This document shows positions 21,255 through 33,592 of a stretch of DNA of 64,000 nt, in pieces. Position 1 is the first letter of the stretch. Every line of letters begins with the position of its first letter. Both the position numbers and the translations under genes were made by a program. The notes under the pieces are model-generated. The model searched no databases and was not told the DNA's origin. It saw only the letters and a list, made by a program, of their open reading frames with translations. The stretch spans positions 1,488,001 to 1,552,000 of the forward strand of contig OX463787.1 of the NCBI GenBank assembly GCA_949825025.1. Direction: 5' to 3'. The stretch is from Siphlonurus alternatus. Its lineage: Eukaryota; Arthropoda; Insecta; Ephemeroptera; Siphlonuridae.

Positions 21255-23879
21255 ATGAAACAAACTCTGCTTTTCGCTGCTCTGCTGTTGCTGGTAAAGT
21301 GTTTATTATAGATCATGTTGTAACATTACTTATTTAATGTATAGTCACAGAGGGAGAAACGGTGAACGCTCATAATTTACAATTTTATTCGATTCATAAA
21401 ATATATAATTTTTTATTTGCAGGTATACAGTAAGACTAGCCACTCCACTAGCATTACTAACCTGACAGGTAAGGCAATGATTACACATAATTTTATATAA
21501 TAATTAAATTACATTAGTTAATATTATTATAAAATGATTAGTAAGTTAATATTATTATAAAATTATTAGTATTAGTGCAACAAAAATTGTGTTATAGTAT
21601 TATTACTTTTATATAACTGTCAGTTTTTCAAATGATGCAATGTATACAATTAAATTTATTAAAAAAAAAAAATGAAAATTAATTTAATATTATAAATGTT
21701 TTTACTGATATATATATGATTTTGGAAATAAAATATACACCAAATAGAGGAAAGAAAGGTTGGATCAAACCACATGCCATTTAAAGCGCAGAGTAATGTG
21801 TAAATTACTGCTGCATTAAATATGAAATAGTACTTTTTAGCCAGCCAAATATAGCCAAATTTAGCCAAAAATATATTTCTGCAAAAAATATTAGTGGCAA
21901 ACAAATGGTAAGAAAAGTCCGTTGCCCCTTGATCGTTTCAATAATAAGGTGGACATAAGAGATTTTGACAGTAAAATTTCCATGCGGGGGAAAAAGATAA
22001 ATGCTCAAATTCTATGTACCAATCAGAAAACTGTATTTTGACTTCTTGCTCGCAGTTTTGATTTCTTTAACAATTTCAGACTCCCCCAAAGAAATAATCA
22101 TCGTGGATGGAAAGAGCTACACTTTTTTCTCAACTCCTGTAAGTATCGAATGACTTTTAGTAAACAAACAGAATAATTAAATACCCATAAACGCATTTTT
22201 ATATTTTTCATGGAGTAAAATATTATACCTTATTACATATAAATAGTCATTATTAAACTGTCTTTCACGGTATAAGCCTCGGTTCACAACAATAATGAGT
22301 TGTCTGCTATTTCAGGTAAGCGCAACAATGAGCTTTAATTCATGTCTGTTTAAAGCTCGTAAATGCACTCCCCTGAAATAGCAGATATGACATCATAGTT
22401 GGTAATTACTTTATCCCACACTTTTAAGACTCAAAATAAATTATCCTAAATTGGGACGTAAGCCTTTGTCAATGCCCCCTGCATGAAGACTTTCAACGAT
22501 TGAAAATATTTTATTAAATTTTAATGTGTTTCCTCTTCCTTTGTCTCTATATTTTGCTCCATTATCGAAAAAAAAAAAAAAAAAAAAAAAAAACAGCTTA
22601 GGTCTTCTTTCTTCTTATTCAGTATATAAAATATTAGAATTAGAAAAATTGTCTCTTTTTTTTCATCATCACTTTTTGAGCAATGAAGAAATAAGATGTG
22701 TTTTTGAGGTAAAATGACGTAATAAAATCAAGTTTAGACATGTTGAAGACGAAATTTTTCTACTAGATATTCTTGAATATTCCTAAGGGCTGTCTAACAC
22801 AAGATCACATGATTTAAAAAGAAAGAAACTATGCGATCAGCCGCGCACACAGCTTCGTATCGTATGATGATAAATTTAGAACCGGTTGCACTTAAAAACG
22901 CTGAAATACGAGTCTGAGTGTGCGACCCGCCTCTTTTGTTCCAGGTGAACTGGTACGACGCTCAGTTCGAGTGTCAGGCCCTCCAGCAGCAGCTGTTGAC
23001 GCTCGATGACCAGGCCAAGAGTGACGCCTTCATCCAATTCATGTTGGACAACCCCAGTGAGTCCGCAGCTTTAGTGATGAGTTGATGAAACTAATGAGTA
23101 TCGATGTACAGTTATGAGGTGTCCCGAGTTGATAATTTTCATCTTATCTTGGCTATTATAATAAGCTCTCCTCTCGTCTTTTGTACTCGTATTTTGCACC
23201 TTTTTAGAGGGAAAAAGGAGGGATTATGTATTCCTTTCTCTTCTTGAGCATAAAATGTCAGAAACATTATTGTCTTCATTTCATTCTTTGAGTGAAGAGA
23301 AAATAAGATGTGTTTTAGAGGTAAAAATATTAATTTTAGAGGTAAAAATATTAATTTTAGACGTGTAAAGGATGAGTTGAAGACGTAATTTTTCAAGTAA
23401 GGTGGGGACAATACTTTTAACATTGTGCTCAATTACAGGAAAGAAGATTTAATCTCGCATTTTTCCTAAAAAATGGTGTGAATTAAGATGTAAAAAAAGA
23501 GGAGGAACGTTAAAATAGCGATTTCTAAACATAGACATCTCTAACTTATTATGCAACCTCTTTCAGGTTTCGATGTGTTCTCATGGATAGCTATTCTATT
23601 TATCTTTTAACCAAACACTATCATCTCTAACTTATTATACAACCTCTTTCAGGTTACGATGTGTTCACGTGGATAGCCCTTCATCGCGAGGCCCAGGAAA
23701 CAGAGTTCCTTTGGGCCCCCTCGAACGTGCCCCCCTCCTACACGGCCTGGGGTCCCAGCCAACCCTCCGTGCCCGAACTTTTGGCTGCCTGTGCCGATTT
23801 TTCCGGGACGTACGGTGCCTGGGACGATAACAACTGCGGAGCGTCCAAGTTCGCGCATATTTGTGAGGATCCGCTCTGA
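21255..23879 (+). CDS. Secreted single-domain C-type lectin
   Basis: Five exons: 21255-21293, 21423-21468, 22081-22139, 22945-23056 and 23653-23879. All have GT-AG borders and matching phases, giving 160 residues. The start MKQTLLFAALLLLVYSK is a typical signal peptide with a Leu core. The CTLD follows: VNWYDAQFECQAL (first conserved Cys), FTWIALH (the WIGL-type strand), AACADFS, WDDNNCG and AHICEDPL. Four Cys are placed to form the two canonical disulphides. At the sugar-binding loop, where EPN or QPD is usual, it reads QPS, and the WND motif is WDD, so Ca-dependent sugar binding may be altered or lost. AATAAA lies directly after the stop. Such lectins often act in pattern recognition or venom and saliva; which applies here cannot be told. 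No gene symbol can be given. Confidence 0.9.
22278..22406. repeat. Small inverted repeat in lectin intron 3
   Basis: TCTGCTATTTCAG near 22306 is mirrored by CTGAAATAGCAGA near 22373. The flanking parts are more diverged. Confidence 0.5.
22505..22769 (+). repeat. 240-bp MITE family copy in lectin intron 3
   Basis: It carries GAAATAAGATGTGTTTTTGAGG and GTTGAAGACGAAATTTTTC, matching copy 1, plus an internal A-run of about 25. Confidence 0.7.
23125..23520. repeat. Two opposed 240-bp MITE copies in lectin intron 4
   Basis: A plus-orientation copy (ATTATAATAAGCTCTCCTCTC to TTGAAGACGTAATTTTTC, 23125-23410) is followed by an inverted partial copy (AATCTCGCATTTTTCCTAAA, 23440-23520). The first copy contains a short internal duplication of GAGGTAAAAATATTAATTTTA. 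Confidence 0.7.
23549..23683 (+). repeat. Duplicated acceptor and exon start before the last lectin exon
   Basis: CAACCTCTTTCAGGTTTCGA at about 23559 and CAACCTCTTTCAGGTTACGA at about 23638 are near-identical 79-bp-spaced copies, each followed by GATGTGTTC. Using the first acceptor would give SFDVFSWIAILFIF and then a stop, so it is a decoy or a relic. Confidence 0.85.
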
Positions 23880-23880
23880 G

Positions 23881-23888
23881 CAATAAAA
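23881..23888 (+). terminator. Polyadenylation signal of the lectin gene
   Basis: AATAAA begins three bases after the TGA stop. The 3' UTR is therefore very short if this signal is used. Confidence 0.6.
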
Positions 23889-23889
23889 T

Positions 23890-25220
23890 TTGAGTTACTT
23901 TGGAAAACTATTTTTTATTTATCATGACGTCATATGTCTTACGGGGTAAGCCAGCAGCATTATTATCTCGACTGTCCACCACTATACTTGATTCTTACAT
24001 ACTCCACTTGTTTCATTAGTGTGAAGTATTATCAATAACATAATCAATAAAATATTTTTTATTGCATGCATATCAAGAATCAAGAATCAAAAGCTATGTA
24101 TTGTCAATTTATTAAGATATTTTGTAACCCTCAAACACCCTCAAAATGTAGAGTAAACGCGCTGTGACGTCATAATCATATCAATTATATAAACCATACA
24201 TTTAAACACTCAAGCATTGGTAAAAACGATATATGACTATGCACAGTATCCCGTGTTAAAGAGGTAAAAAAAAATGTGATAAAATTGATAATACACTGAA
24301 ATTACATCCTTTCAAGCAAATAATAATAATTATAAATTATATCGTTTTAATATTTTACATTTACTTCAGCTTTAAAAAAGGAGTTGATAAATTTATAATT
24401 TTTGTTATAATATTAAAATACATAAATTTATTTTTCTTGTAAATATGATTCGAAAATTATAAATTAAGTTGATAAACTCCCCAATGCATTTGAATATTCG
24501 ATTAAGATTTCAAATTTTACAAAGTTATTATTTAAAAAAAAAATATATATATAAAAATAGTAAAATTTGATTTCTATGTTAAATATACCGAACAAATTAT
24601 TTTTTTTTTTTACTTAGTGTCTTTTTTTATTTTTTTACAACACGTTGAAATTATGACAATAAAATACCGTTTGCAAATAATTTTACAATTTAAAAATATA
24701 TTTATTTTGTAACATAAAAAAAATCACCGAATAAACTTGGACTATAAATAAACGTTCATTAAGAGCGAAACTCACTTGACAATAACAATTATTTCAAGCA
24801 GGCAGGTTGCCAAACACGTGCTGTGCCTACTAACCAGCTAACAATGTCATTGGCATTGTTGGAGAGTGTCCAGATCATTGTTGTGGCGAATTTCGCGAGG
24901 CATTTGTGTCAGTTTTTTATGACGAGAAATAAATAACATGAAACTTCAATCAAAGTTATTTTTATTAAGATCAATGACTTACAAATTGGGCTGCAACAAA
25001 ATAAAGATAGATTTTCAAATGATAATATTTATAGAGGCACAGTTAGAACTGTTTTGTAGAAGTTTCGCAATCTATGGAGGCGTGGGGAACTAAACTTGTT
25101 TTAGAATGGCTAGCTGGGTGATTTCTTAACTATGAAATTTGCAAATTAGCATCTTATTATCTTCAGCATCAGCTTATGCTGAGTCTACGATTCTCAAGAC
25201 ACAATGATTTTTGTTTTTAT
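23890..25220. other. AT-rich intergenic DNA
   Basis: No gene or clear repeat was recognised. Long A/T stretches predominate. Confidence 0.5.
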
Positions 25221-25224
25221 CAAA

Positions 25225-25435
25225 CCACAATTGGGTACTTCTGCTTACTAATTACTCACTAAATTTGAAATCCCGAAACTTCCGAAACTAACTCAGCGTT
25301 TCACAATACATACTCATTGGGAATAAGGGCACAGCCAAAGCCTGGCAATTCATCTCGGCATTTACCTGCGACTGAGGGAAACGTGGAAACTTTAGCGAAG
25401 ATGGACGCTACAGATTTTATCAATGGAGTGACTTC
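25225..25435 (-). repeat. 5S-type SINE, head-truncated copy
   Basis: The body matches 19625-20030 (TTGGGTACTTCTGCTTACTAA, CATCTCGGCATTTACCTGCG, GGAAACGTGGAAAC). The part carrying the 5S-like head is missing. Confidence 0.7.
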
Positions 25436-25496
25436 AAGTAAAATTAAAAAAGAGCCATAAATCATTAAAAAATTATCCATAAAGAAATCTGGTTAT

Positions 25497-25762
25497 CATT
25501 CCGAATTGAAATCTCATATTTTATTCGCTATTAAGCTCTCCTCTCGTCTTTTGTCGTCTTCTTTTGCAACATTTTAGACTAAAAATGAGGGAAAAAGGTG
25601 AGATTACGTCTATCATGTTCTTGAATATAAACTGTTAGAAATATTGTCTTCATTTTATCCTCACTTGGAGTTAAGAGGAAATAAGATGTGTTTTAGAGGT
25701 AAAAAGATTGGGTTTAGACGTGTAAAGGATGAGTTGAAGACGTAATTTTTCAACTAGGGTTC
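25497..25762 (+). repeat. 240-bp MITE family copy
   Basis: TTATTCGCTATTAAGCTCTC to TTGAAGACGTAATTTTTCAA, well preserved over its whole length. Confidence 0.8.
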
Positions 25763-26704
25763 TCACTAACCGTGATTATAGCGCCAACACTAAATGTGCA
25801 TCGAGAAATCATTCTTCCTGAATTGCTCCTAATTTTTATATTTTTTAAAAGGCTTTTAGCTTGCAAAACTCCTAATATTTGCAAACTCCCTATCATAATG
25901 TAATTTTAAAAATCATGAAAAAAGTTGTTGATATATTGTAATATGATAACCCGTTTTAAAATTTAAAAGAAAGTTATTTATTCAAGGATATTGTGTCATA
26001 CATTAAATAATAAACAAATATCTTGTTATTCTAGAAAAACCTGCACGTACCTTTAATATACTTGAATCAATATAACTTGAACTGTCTGGGAAAGTTAGCA
26101 ATGATGAGACATATGGAACATCAGTGAAAGATATGTTGAGTTCAGTATAGTTCGTCAGATGGCATTGAACTTTCTATTTGCATTATGACCCAAATTGAAT
26201 TTCTCCCCCAAGTAAAAAGTGAATTTTAGTTCATTGTACATGTTTTTAAATAAGCGAAGGTTAATACAGTACCTGGAGGAAGGTGATTTGGTTGTAAAGT
26301 TCAGATGTATTTTTAATACATTTTAAAATTAATTGTATTCGTAATACAGAAATAAATATTGATTTCAAATCTAACGTTTTAATTTTTTTATAACAATAGC
26401 ATAAAGCGTAAGATTTCATTTTACGTTTTTAAAAAAACAAATGTAATTTTTGTGTTTGGATATAATATCAGTTAAAGTTAGAAAATATTATTTAAATATA
26501 CATTTTTTTTTTTTTTTTTTTGTTTGACAATAAAATTAATTAAATTTTGTTATTTTTGTGAACATAATAAAAAACAACACATTATTTTCAATTGCAAAAA
26601 TGTCACAATACAATAATTTATTTCAAAGATTAAACGAATATTCAAAAATTTTAATTTAGTAATGCATCATCTGGGTCCGTTTCAAAATGATGGTTGAATC
26701 GATG

Positions 26705-26965
26705 AACAGATTTTCATAATTTTATTCTTTTTTAATGTCTCTTCTCGTTTTTTTCTCCTGTTTTGCAACATTTCGGAAGACAAAATAGAAATAAATATGA
26801 AATTGATATTTTTTTCTCATGTTAAGCATAAAAATTTGGAAATATTGTCACCATTTTATCCGAATTTATTCTCACTTTAAGCGAGTAAGAAATATGATGT
26901 GTTTTAAAGGTAAGATGATTAGGTTTAGACGTGTTAAAGACGTAATTTTTCAACTAGGGTTTTTT
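26705..26965 (+). repeat. 240-bp MITE family copy
   Basis: AATGTCTCTTCTCGTTTTTT near its start and AAGAAATATGATGTGTTTTA within. It ends GACGTAATTTTTCAACTAGG. More diverged than 25497-25762. Confidence 0.7.
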
Positions 26966-26969
26966 AAAA

Positions 26970-27990
26970 GGAAAATTTCCATCCCAGTAATTTCCATGAC
27001 CTTGCGTCACGATGTATACAAAGCCGGGACATGTTATGACTTTTATGACGCTCCATGCAAACATTATAAAAACGTCGCGCACTCACATTCTGAAATAAAG
27101 TCGCAGTCGAGTCATAACAACGGAAAAGTCGCCGTTTGTTTACGTTTTTTTATGGCGCGAGTAAATATTATTTAATGATGTAACAATTTTAATTGTGTCG
27201 TTTGAATTCCAGGTGGAAGAAAATTGCTTTTTTTTTCTTTGTTGAGAGGTTGATATGAATTTTAATCAACAATGTAATTAAATTAAGAGATAAATGAACA
27301 ACCTAAACTATTATTTTTTAACTGAATAGATATTAATAAAATATAATGTTATATATATTAAAAGTTTGTAATTATGACATTTTAACAATAAAGTTATTTT
27401 TTTAAAATTTAGTATTAAATAAAAAGATAATAGTGCAATGTTATTAAACGTAAAAATTTTATTGTTTGAATTAGACAATTATTAATAAATAAACGTTATT
27501 TTTACTTCTTATTTAAATAAAAATTCCATCAGTAGCAAGTAATATAGAATTCTGATTCAATAAATTAAAAAGAATAGTATTATATATTTACTGTATGCAT
27601 CAAATTAGTGAGTCGCTTTTTTACCTAAAGAAGAATTCAGCTGTTAAATATTTTTTGTCTTTTGCTCTTGAGAGGTGTGTTATTTACCAGAGACGATTTG
27701 AACGAGTAGAGGTTTCCAAATTAGACTGTATTTATATATATTTATTTTTGTACCCTACATACGGGGAAAGAAACTAATGTACAATTTTCATTGTGGTATC
27801 TTACATCACTATAACACATTATAACTATTACATTAAATATATCAGATCATTTACTTTAATATTAAATTTATATACCTCATAAAAAATATATTCGAAACAT
27901 TGAATAAAATATTTTTCTCAGACTAGCAATATTAGAAATTTTATATTTGTTTTAAAATTTCAGTATAAAATCTAGTGTATAACCAATATA
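26970..27990. other. AT-rich intergenic DNA
   Basis: The reading frames here lack any family resemblance. Nothing else was recognised. Confidence 0.5.
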
Positions 27991-27995
27991 TTAAT

Positions 27996-28148
27996 GGGCG
28001 CGATTCACAAAGCAGTTAGCCAGGATTCTAATCACGTTTAGCTTAACCACGTTTAAGTAGGTAGTTTAACACGTAAAACAGGTATAGTTAAACGTGGTTA
28101 AGCTAAACGTGGTTAGAAACCTGGCTAACTGCTTGGTGAATCGCACCC
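27996..28148. repeat. GGGYGCGATTCAC-family MITE, copy 3
   Basis: GGGCGCGATTCACAAAGCAG is mirrored by CTGCTTGGTGAATCGCACCC, with the AACCACGTTTA interior. Both ends are intact. Confidence 0.85.
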
Positions 28149-28735
28149 ATGTTGTATAATTTTAATATTTACATGATCAAAAAATCTATACTCCTTTTAA
28201 TTTAATCCATTGACCGAAATCTTTTAGGCACTCCAGCTTTTCCAGACCACCCCAGCTACCTTAGTTATTGATCTAGGCTTACGGGTACAAAATCTTTTAA
28301 CGTTTCTTACCTCAGAATATATCCATTTTGATAAGAGAATCAATCTGTGACAACTTCGATCACTACACAAACATGCTTGAAAATGTTATGAAGTTCTAGT
28401 TCACCTGGCATGTGCTTTCCAACGTCTTTACTGATTGGCTAACAGTTTGTAACGAAGAATCTGATTGGCTGAAGTATAAGGAAGAAAAGCAGTTGAATAG
28501 ACAGGTAGAAAATGTGACCAAGGTACTAAGCCTCTTAGTTTGAAATTGTGTACGTAACGTATTTTTCTACACGTCAGCTGACATTTGAGTGTCTTCTCTG
28601 ATTGACGTGTACTTGAAGCCAATTTTGTGACGTAACAGAATCCTCATAATGTCACAGTTTACGTAACAAAAAGTATTCTAATTGGAGTAATTATTATTTA
28701 CATTAATTGTTGTAATGAGGATTTACGTTTTAAAT

Positions 28736-29110
28736 GGTGGCACAGTGCATTGAACGGTTCTTGTTATATCACCGAAGTAAAGCAACGTCGAACGTGGATG
28801 GGTGACCGTTTCAAGTAAAAATTACGTTGCTCCATATCTCTGGGGTAAATTCGTCTCGCTTTCCACCCAGTGCAGTGATGCACTTGTGTGCGGTTCCCCC
28901 AGGCTTTGGACATCACTTTTTGATTCATTGATAAAAAGTAGAGGTGACCGTCCTGACTGAGGTTTTCCACGGTTCCCTCAGTCTCACCTCAGTGAATTTT
29001 GGGACACGTTACAGGCCGTAGCCACCATCCTTTCTCTCCCCATAGCCCCTCCGTAATTATTGTTGGTTGATAAAAACATTTTACTTATTATTATTATTAT
29101 TATTATTATT
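28736..29110 (+). repeat. 5S/tRNA-box composite SINE, plus orientation
   Basis: The head GGTGGCACAGTGCATTGAAC (box A-like) leads into ATCACCGAAGTAAAGCAACG and GTGGATGGGTGACCG. The 5S-like part lacks about 12 bases between its A and C boxes. The core GACCGTCCTGACTGAGG lies near 28945. The tail runs into (ATT)n and a T-run at about 29088-29122. Confidence 0.82.
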
Positions 29111-29804
29111 TTTTTTTTTTTTTGCTCAATTGACAAATTATAATTATATCTTATTTCGTAAACAAATATAAATTAAGAAATGTACAATATTAAGTTATAG
29201 ACAACCACATTTCGAATCAATAAAAACATTAGTATAAATATAATGTACAATATGATTTATGGATTATAATTTATTATATTTTCAATATCATTATTACCAA
29301 TAATTTGACAGTTAAATTAGTATTAGTTATATTGAGGAGTTTGAAAAATTTGCCGTAAAATTTGTTTGATTAGGATTCATTGTTTTTGAATTTTATAAAA
29401 AAAAAATAAAATTAATTATTAATATTAAATAATTTGTTTAATATCTGCTAACTTAATTTGATTGAATTTATTTTTATTTTTCAGTGTTATAGCCTAAGAA
29501 TATTATGCTGTTTTTTGGCACGTCGTTCTAAAATAAAGTAAGATATCGAATCATTACACACAAAGTGAAAGCTATTTGTCAGTTTTGTGTGATAAGAACG
29601 GTGTCATGATTCATAACCAAAAGTTCAAATAACACAGGATACATTAAATTTTGTGTTACTTCATTCTTGTATTGTTTGTGTGTTTTGCCATCTCTTTTGT
29701 TAGGTACCATATTTAAACAATGATAAGCAATTCACTAAGCAAACTATCGAAAACGTTTGAAACATGAACATTACAGTTCAATATTTATAAATATTTTTTA
29801 AAAA

Positions 29805-30190
29805 AAAATTGGTACTTCTACTTACTAATTACATACTACTTTGAATCCCCGAACCTTCCAAAACTCTAACTTGAGCGTTTTGCGGGCACTTCCGGAACGG
29901 GAGCGGCCACGGCCTTGCAATCCATCCTGGCATTTGCCTGTCATTGAGGAAAACGTGGAAACCTCAGTCAAGATGGACGGTAGCTTTTGTCAATGAACCG
30001 GAAGTGGAATGTTTCAAAGCCAGGGGAAACACATAGTGGAAAAGCGCAACGATTTACCCTTAGGTGGGAAACGTGTTTTTTTGTTGAAAATGGTTACCCA
30101 TCCAGCTATTAACCACGCTCGGCATTGCTTGACTTCGGTGATCTGACGAGACCTGCATGGTCTGCAAACGCACTGCGCCACACCTCCCAC
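29805..30190 (-). repeat. 5S/tRNA-box composite SINE
   Basis: A close relative of 19625-20030. On the minus strand GGTGTGGCGCAGTGCG is followed by GTCTCGTCAGATCACCGAAG and GGATGGGTAACC. The body and core match throughout. Confidence 0.83.
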
Positions 30191-30194
30191 GTTT

Positions 30195-31540
30195 ACGAGT
30201 TTTCCAAACTCTTGGGGTTTATTTTTTATTAGACCATGTTTTGTATCATAAATATATTTTTTTCTGAATAAACACATTAAAAAAATAATGTAACGCTGAA
30301 ATTAAAATACGAATACTAGATAGGACTTTCAGCAGTTTTTTTATAATATAAAAATATATATTTTACTATGTATCCCAATGTTCTGGCGTTGACCATTATA
30401 TATCTTTCAAAAAGAAATATGCTCATTACAAAATATAGATTGATTAAAATGATGTGATATTAAAATACATGAGGCACAAATTACACGTAATTTGATATAA
30501 AATTGGACCTAGCGTTCTCGCCTTGTGAATGAAGCCTCACAGAGCTCAGTGACGTCACACGTCCTTGATGACGTCATTGGAGACTAAAATTATGTCGGGC
30601 GATGAACTCTTACAAGTTGAGACGGTTTTTGGCTACACTAATTATCGATAGAAGCGAAAACAGAAAATGTCCTTCTTTCTTGGGGGCACTTTCATTAACA
30701 CTGTCATTAAATGTTTAGGAACCTCAATTCTATAAAATCAGCTAATTTAATTAGTTATACAGAATTAGTTCTTAGCATAAATATATTTTTATATTTTTAA
30801 ATATTCATTTCATAGTATTTTAATTGAAAATAAAAATATTATAACGTTTACATTTCAAAATTAAATGCTTTATTTTTTTATTTTAAATATTGGTCAACAT
30901 AGTAAAATTAAAATATGAAATTAAAATTTACATTACATTCTTCAAAAAATCACAAATTAAATTTGTTATAAATAAATATTTTATTTGGCAAATAAACAAT
31001 CACTTTATGTGAAAATTATGCTCCTTAAATGATCATTAAAAATTAATTTATAAAAATTCAAACCTAATCTAATAATTTGTATGAATATTTCTATTTTATC
31101 AATTGAACGTCATGAAAACCTCATAACACTAACATTTAATAGTCTCTACCTTTGATCGCCTTCAGTTCGCGTACTAGACTTTATTATTTCACTCAATACA
31201 AATAGATACATGCAAAATTTTGATTAGAGTGGGGATAGCATACAAAAGCGCCAAATGGAGGCACCAGAACACTAAAAGTGGCAGTTATCTTAATATATTA
31301 TATAATTATTAAATCAAATACATAATCATGGTCTGATTTTTTATTTTCCTAAGGAGGTAATTTATAAAGTCCTTTTCATCAGAGAGATGATTGATATCAT
31401 CTCAAAAGTGCTGACCATCCTGACAACGGTTTCCATGGCTCCCTCAGCCACAACTTGTCTAATATATGGATTGCCAATAGGCTTTTACAAGGGACTCAGA
31501 GAATTTTAATGTAAGCAGTCCTAGATCAGGTACGAAAAGA
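30195..31540. other. AT-rich intergenic DNA with a SINE-core fragment
   Basis: Two TGACGTCA palindromes occur at about 30552 and 30570. Near 31412-31460 the sequence TGACCATCCTGACAACGGTT is a fragment of the shared SINE core. No gene is seen. Confidence 0.5.
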
Positions 31541-31544
31541 GCAG

Positions 31545-31790
31545 GGAAGTACGTCTTCAACTCGTCTAAAACTAATCTTATTTCGTCTTTTTACCTCAAA
31601 AAAGCATCTTATTTCTTCTTCATGCAAAGTGAGGATAATTTGAGACTAAAATTTCATGCTCAAAAAAAGGAAAGATCATGTAATCTCGTATTCTCATGCA
31701 ACCCTTCTTTTCTTTCCTCGTAGAGATTATTCAAAATAAGATGGAAAAAAAATTAGGAGAAATGTAAAAATAAGTGAAAATTAAAAACTT
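31545..31790 (-). repeat. 240-bp MITE family copy, inverted
   Basis: ACGTCTTCAACTCGTCTAAA begins the inverted copy. AAGCATCTTATTTCTTCTTC and GATCATGTAATCTCGTATTC follow in the expected order. Confidence 0.7.
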
Positions 31791-31799
31791 AATATTTAA

Positions 31800-31929
31800 A
31801 GCCGGTATTACACGTTACAATTTTGCATTCAATTTTTCCTTACAAAAAAAACTTTAACTCCTTATGTTTGTATAAGGATGAAATTTTCTTTTAAGGAAAA
31901 ATTGTATGCAAAATCGTGTAATACAGGCT
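31800..31929. mobile_element. 130-bp MITE in a TTAA site
   Basis: AGCCGGTATTACACG is mirrored by CGTGTAATACAGGCT. The arms continue with TTGCATTCAATTTTTCCTTA and its complement. TTAA flanks both ends (31796-31799, 31930-31933). Confidence 0.85.
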
Positions 31930-31933
31930 TTAA

Positions 31934-33230
31934 ATATTAATTTTTTTCAACTCGGGTAATATAACGAATGGTTTCTGGACTCAGTATAAAAAATGTTATA
32001 AATAATTGCATAAGTTACTCATTATTTATATAGTGACAGATAACAAATTAATCACTGTTCTCTGTGGTTACAATTATGAGTCATTTTCACATATCATACA
32101 ACTCCATATGTTCCGCACTTGCACTCACTAGGAAGCGTTGTTTGATAATTTCTTATCCAGACATAATGACACATTGAAAACCAGAAAAACTATTGATGAC
32201 ATAAAGTTCATTATTGTAAAGAAAATTATAAGCACTTCACTCTTATTGCACAACTCTCAAACAATTAATTACGTTTTATGTTGCATGTTACTGCAATAAG
32301 CTAATTTGTTCCAACAAGTTTTATTGTAACTATATGCACTGTAAAATGCAAGGTTGAATTTGTACATATTTTATTGAAGAATATTTTAAGCTTGTTTTTA
32401 CTGATTTTATGTAATTTTAAATTTATTTAAAAAATTATGGGAAATATTCATATTAATTATTTGATTTTTTTAAATTTTTTTATAAAATTATATTTATATA
32501 AAATGTTACTTTTTTTAATAAATAATGTAGATAAATTAAAATTGTGCAAATAAGATTAGTTTAAAAGAATTATTTGTTTTTATACAAATAAGTTAAAAAA
32601 AAGTATTATTATTATGTTATTTTAGATGTAGAAATGTAAAAACAGCAAGTGATGTGAACTCCCTTATGTCTTACCTTGGAGATTAATTAATGATTTGTGA
32701 TGTAATCAAACATATAATTGAAGAATATGAAATATAATACATACAACAAGAAAGAAACAAAAAAAAATTATAATGCAGTGCTGAAACAGTGATTTGCCGC
32801 ACGTTCGATAGGATTTTTTTTCCTGTTTTGTTTTTTGTTTTCCTGAAATATAGCTACTGCCTCAGAAAATCAGGTTACAAAATTTTTGTTTATTTACGAA
32901 ATAAAAAAGTACAATTTAAAAAAATAATAATAAAATTTATGAGATTGACGTTAATTCCTTTTAAAAAAAATTTGGCTTACAGTAGATTGTATATTAATTA
33001 CTTAAAATGAGAAGCAGCACAAGACGATTTTCTAAGAAAATGCTGGTAAGTTAACCACTTCAGTACCGGAACACTGGGGACAGTAAAGAAGTGAGTTTAA
33101 CAATTTTTTACTGCCTCATTCATACTTTTTATCCTCATTTAAGTGAGGAAACCTCAGTCAAAATGGTTGGTAATAACATCAAATACAAGGCTGATGTTAC
33201 ACATGATCATTTTCAAGGCTAGAAGTGGTT
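31934..33230. other. AT-rich intergenic DNA
   Basis: No gene is recognised. At 33146-33175 a SINE-core fragment (GAGGAAACCTCAGTCAAAATGG) lies just before the tRNA-Thr SINE. Confidence 0.5.
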
Positions 33231-33243
33231 GCAATGATATCTG

Positions 33244-33583
33244 GGCACTTGACAAGTGGTATACGACTCTGATTTGTAATCGGATGGTCGTGAGTTCGAT
33301 CCCAGCCATGCACCGCCAAACTTTTCACAAGTGGCGGTTGCTAAAGAACACCCACACGTGCATCCGGGAGGTAATTGATGGCATCCTCTATCAATTGCTG
33401 ACCATCCTGACTTAGGTTTCCTCAGTTACAACCAGGTGAATACTGGGATGGATTGCTTAAGCCATGGCTGCCTCGGTTTGGAAGGGACCCACAAAAGTAG
33501 AGTCTACGAAGAGCCGGGAGGTTAAATTCAGTCACTTAATTGTGGCCAGTACCCTATAGTAGGGTTCAGTTAAAAAAAAAAAG
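33244..33583 (+). mobile_element. tRNA-Thr-derived SINE with 9-bp target duplication
   Basis: The head carries box A-like GACAAGTGGTATACG, an anticodon arm TCTGA-TTTGTAA-TCGGA (loop anticodon TGT, Thr) and box B-like GAGTTCGATCC. Next comes a body with TGACCATCCTGACTTAGG, then a poly-A tail ending at 33583. TGATATCTG flanks it exactly on both sides (33235-33243, 33584-33592), so the insertion is intact. The reading frame over it is not a gene. Confidence 0.93.
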
Positions 33584-33592
33584 TGATATCTG

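Noticed and set aside
28060..28150. CRISPR-like repeated AACCACGTTTA motifs
   Set aside because: They are mirror arms of MITEs, not evenly spaced direct repeats, and the genome is eukaryotic.
33244..33320. Possible functional tRNA-Thr gene
   Set aside because: The acceptor stem is not formed, and the sequence continues into a SINE body with poly-A tail and target duplication.
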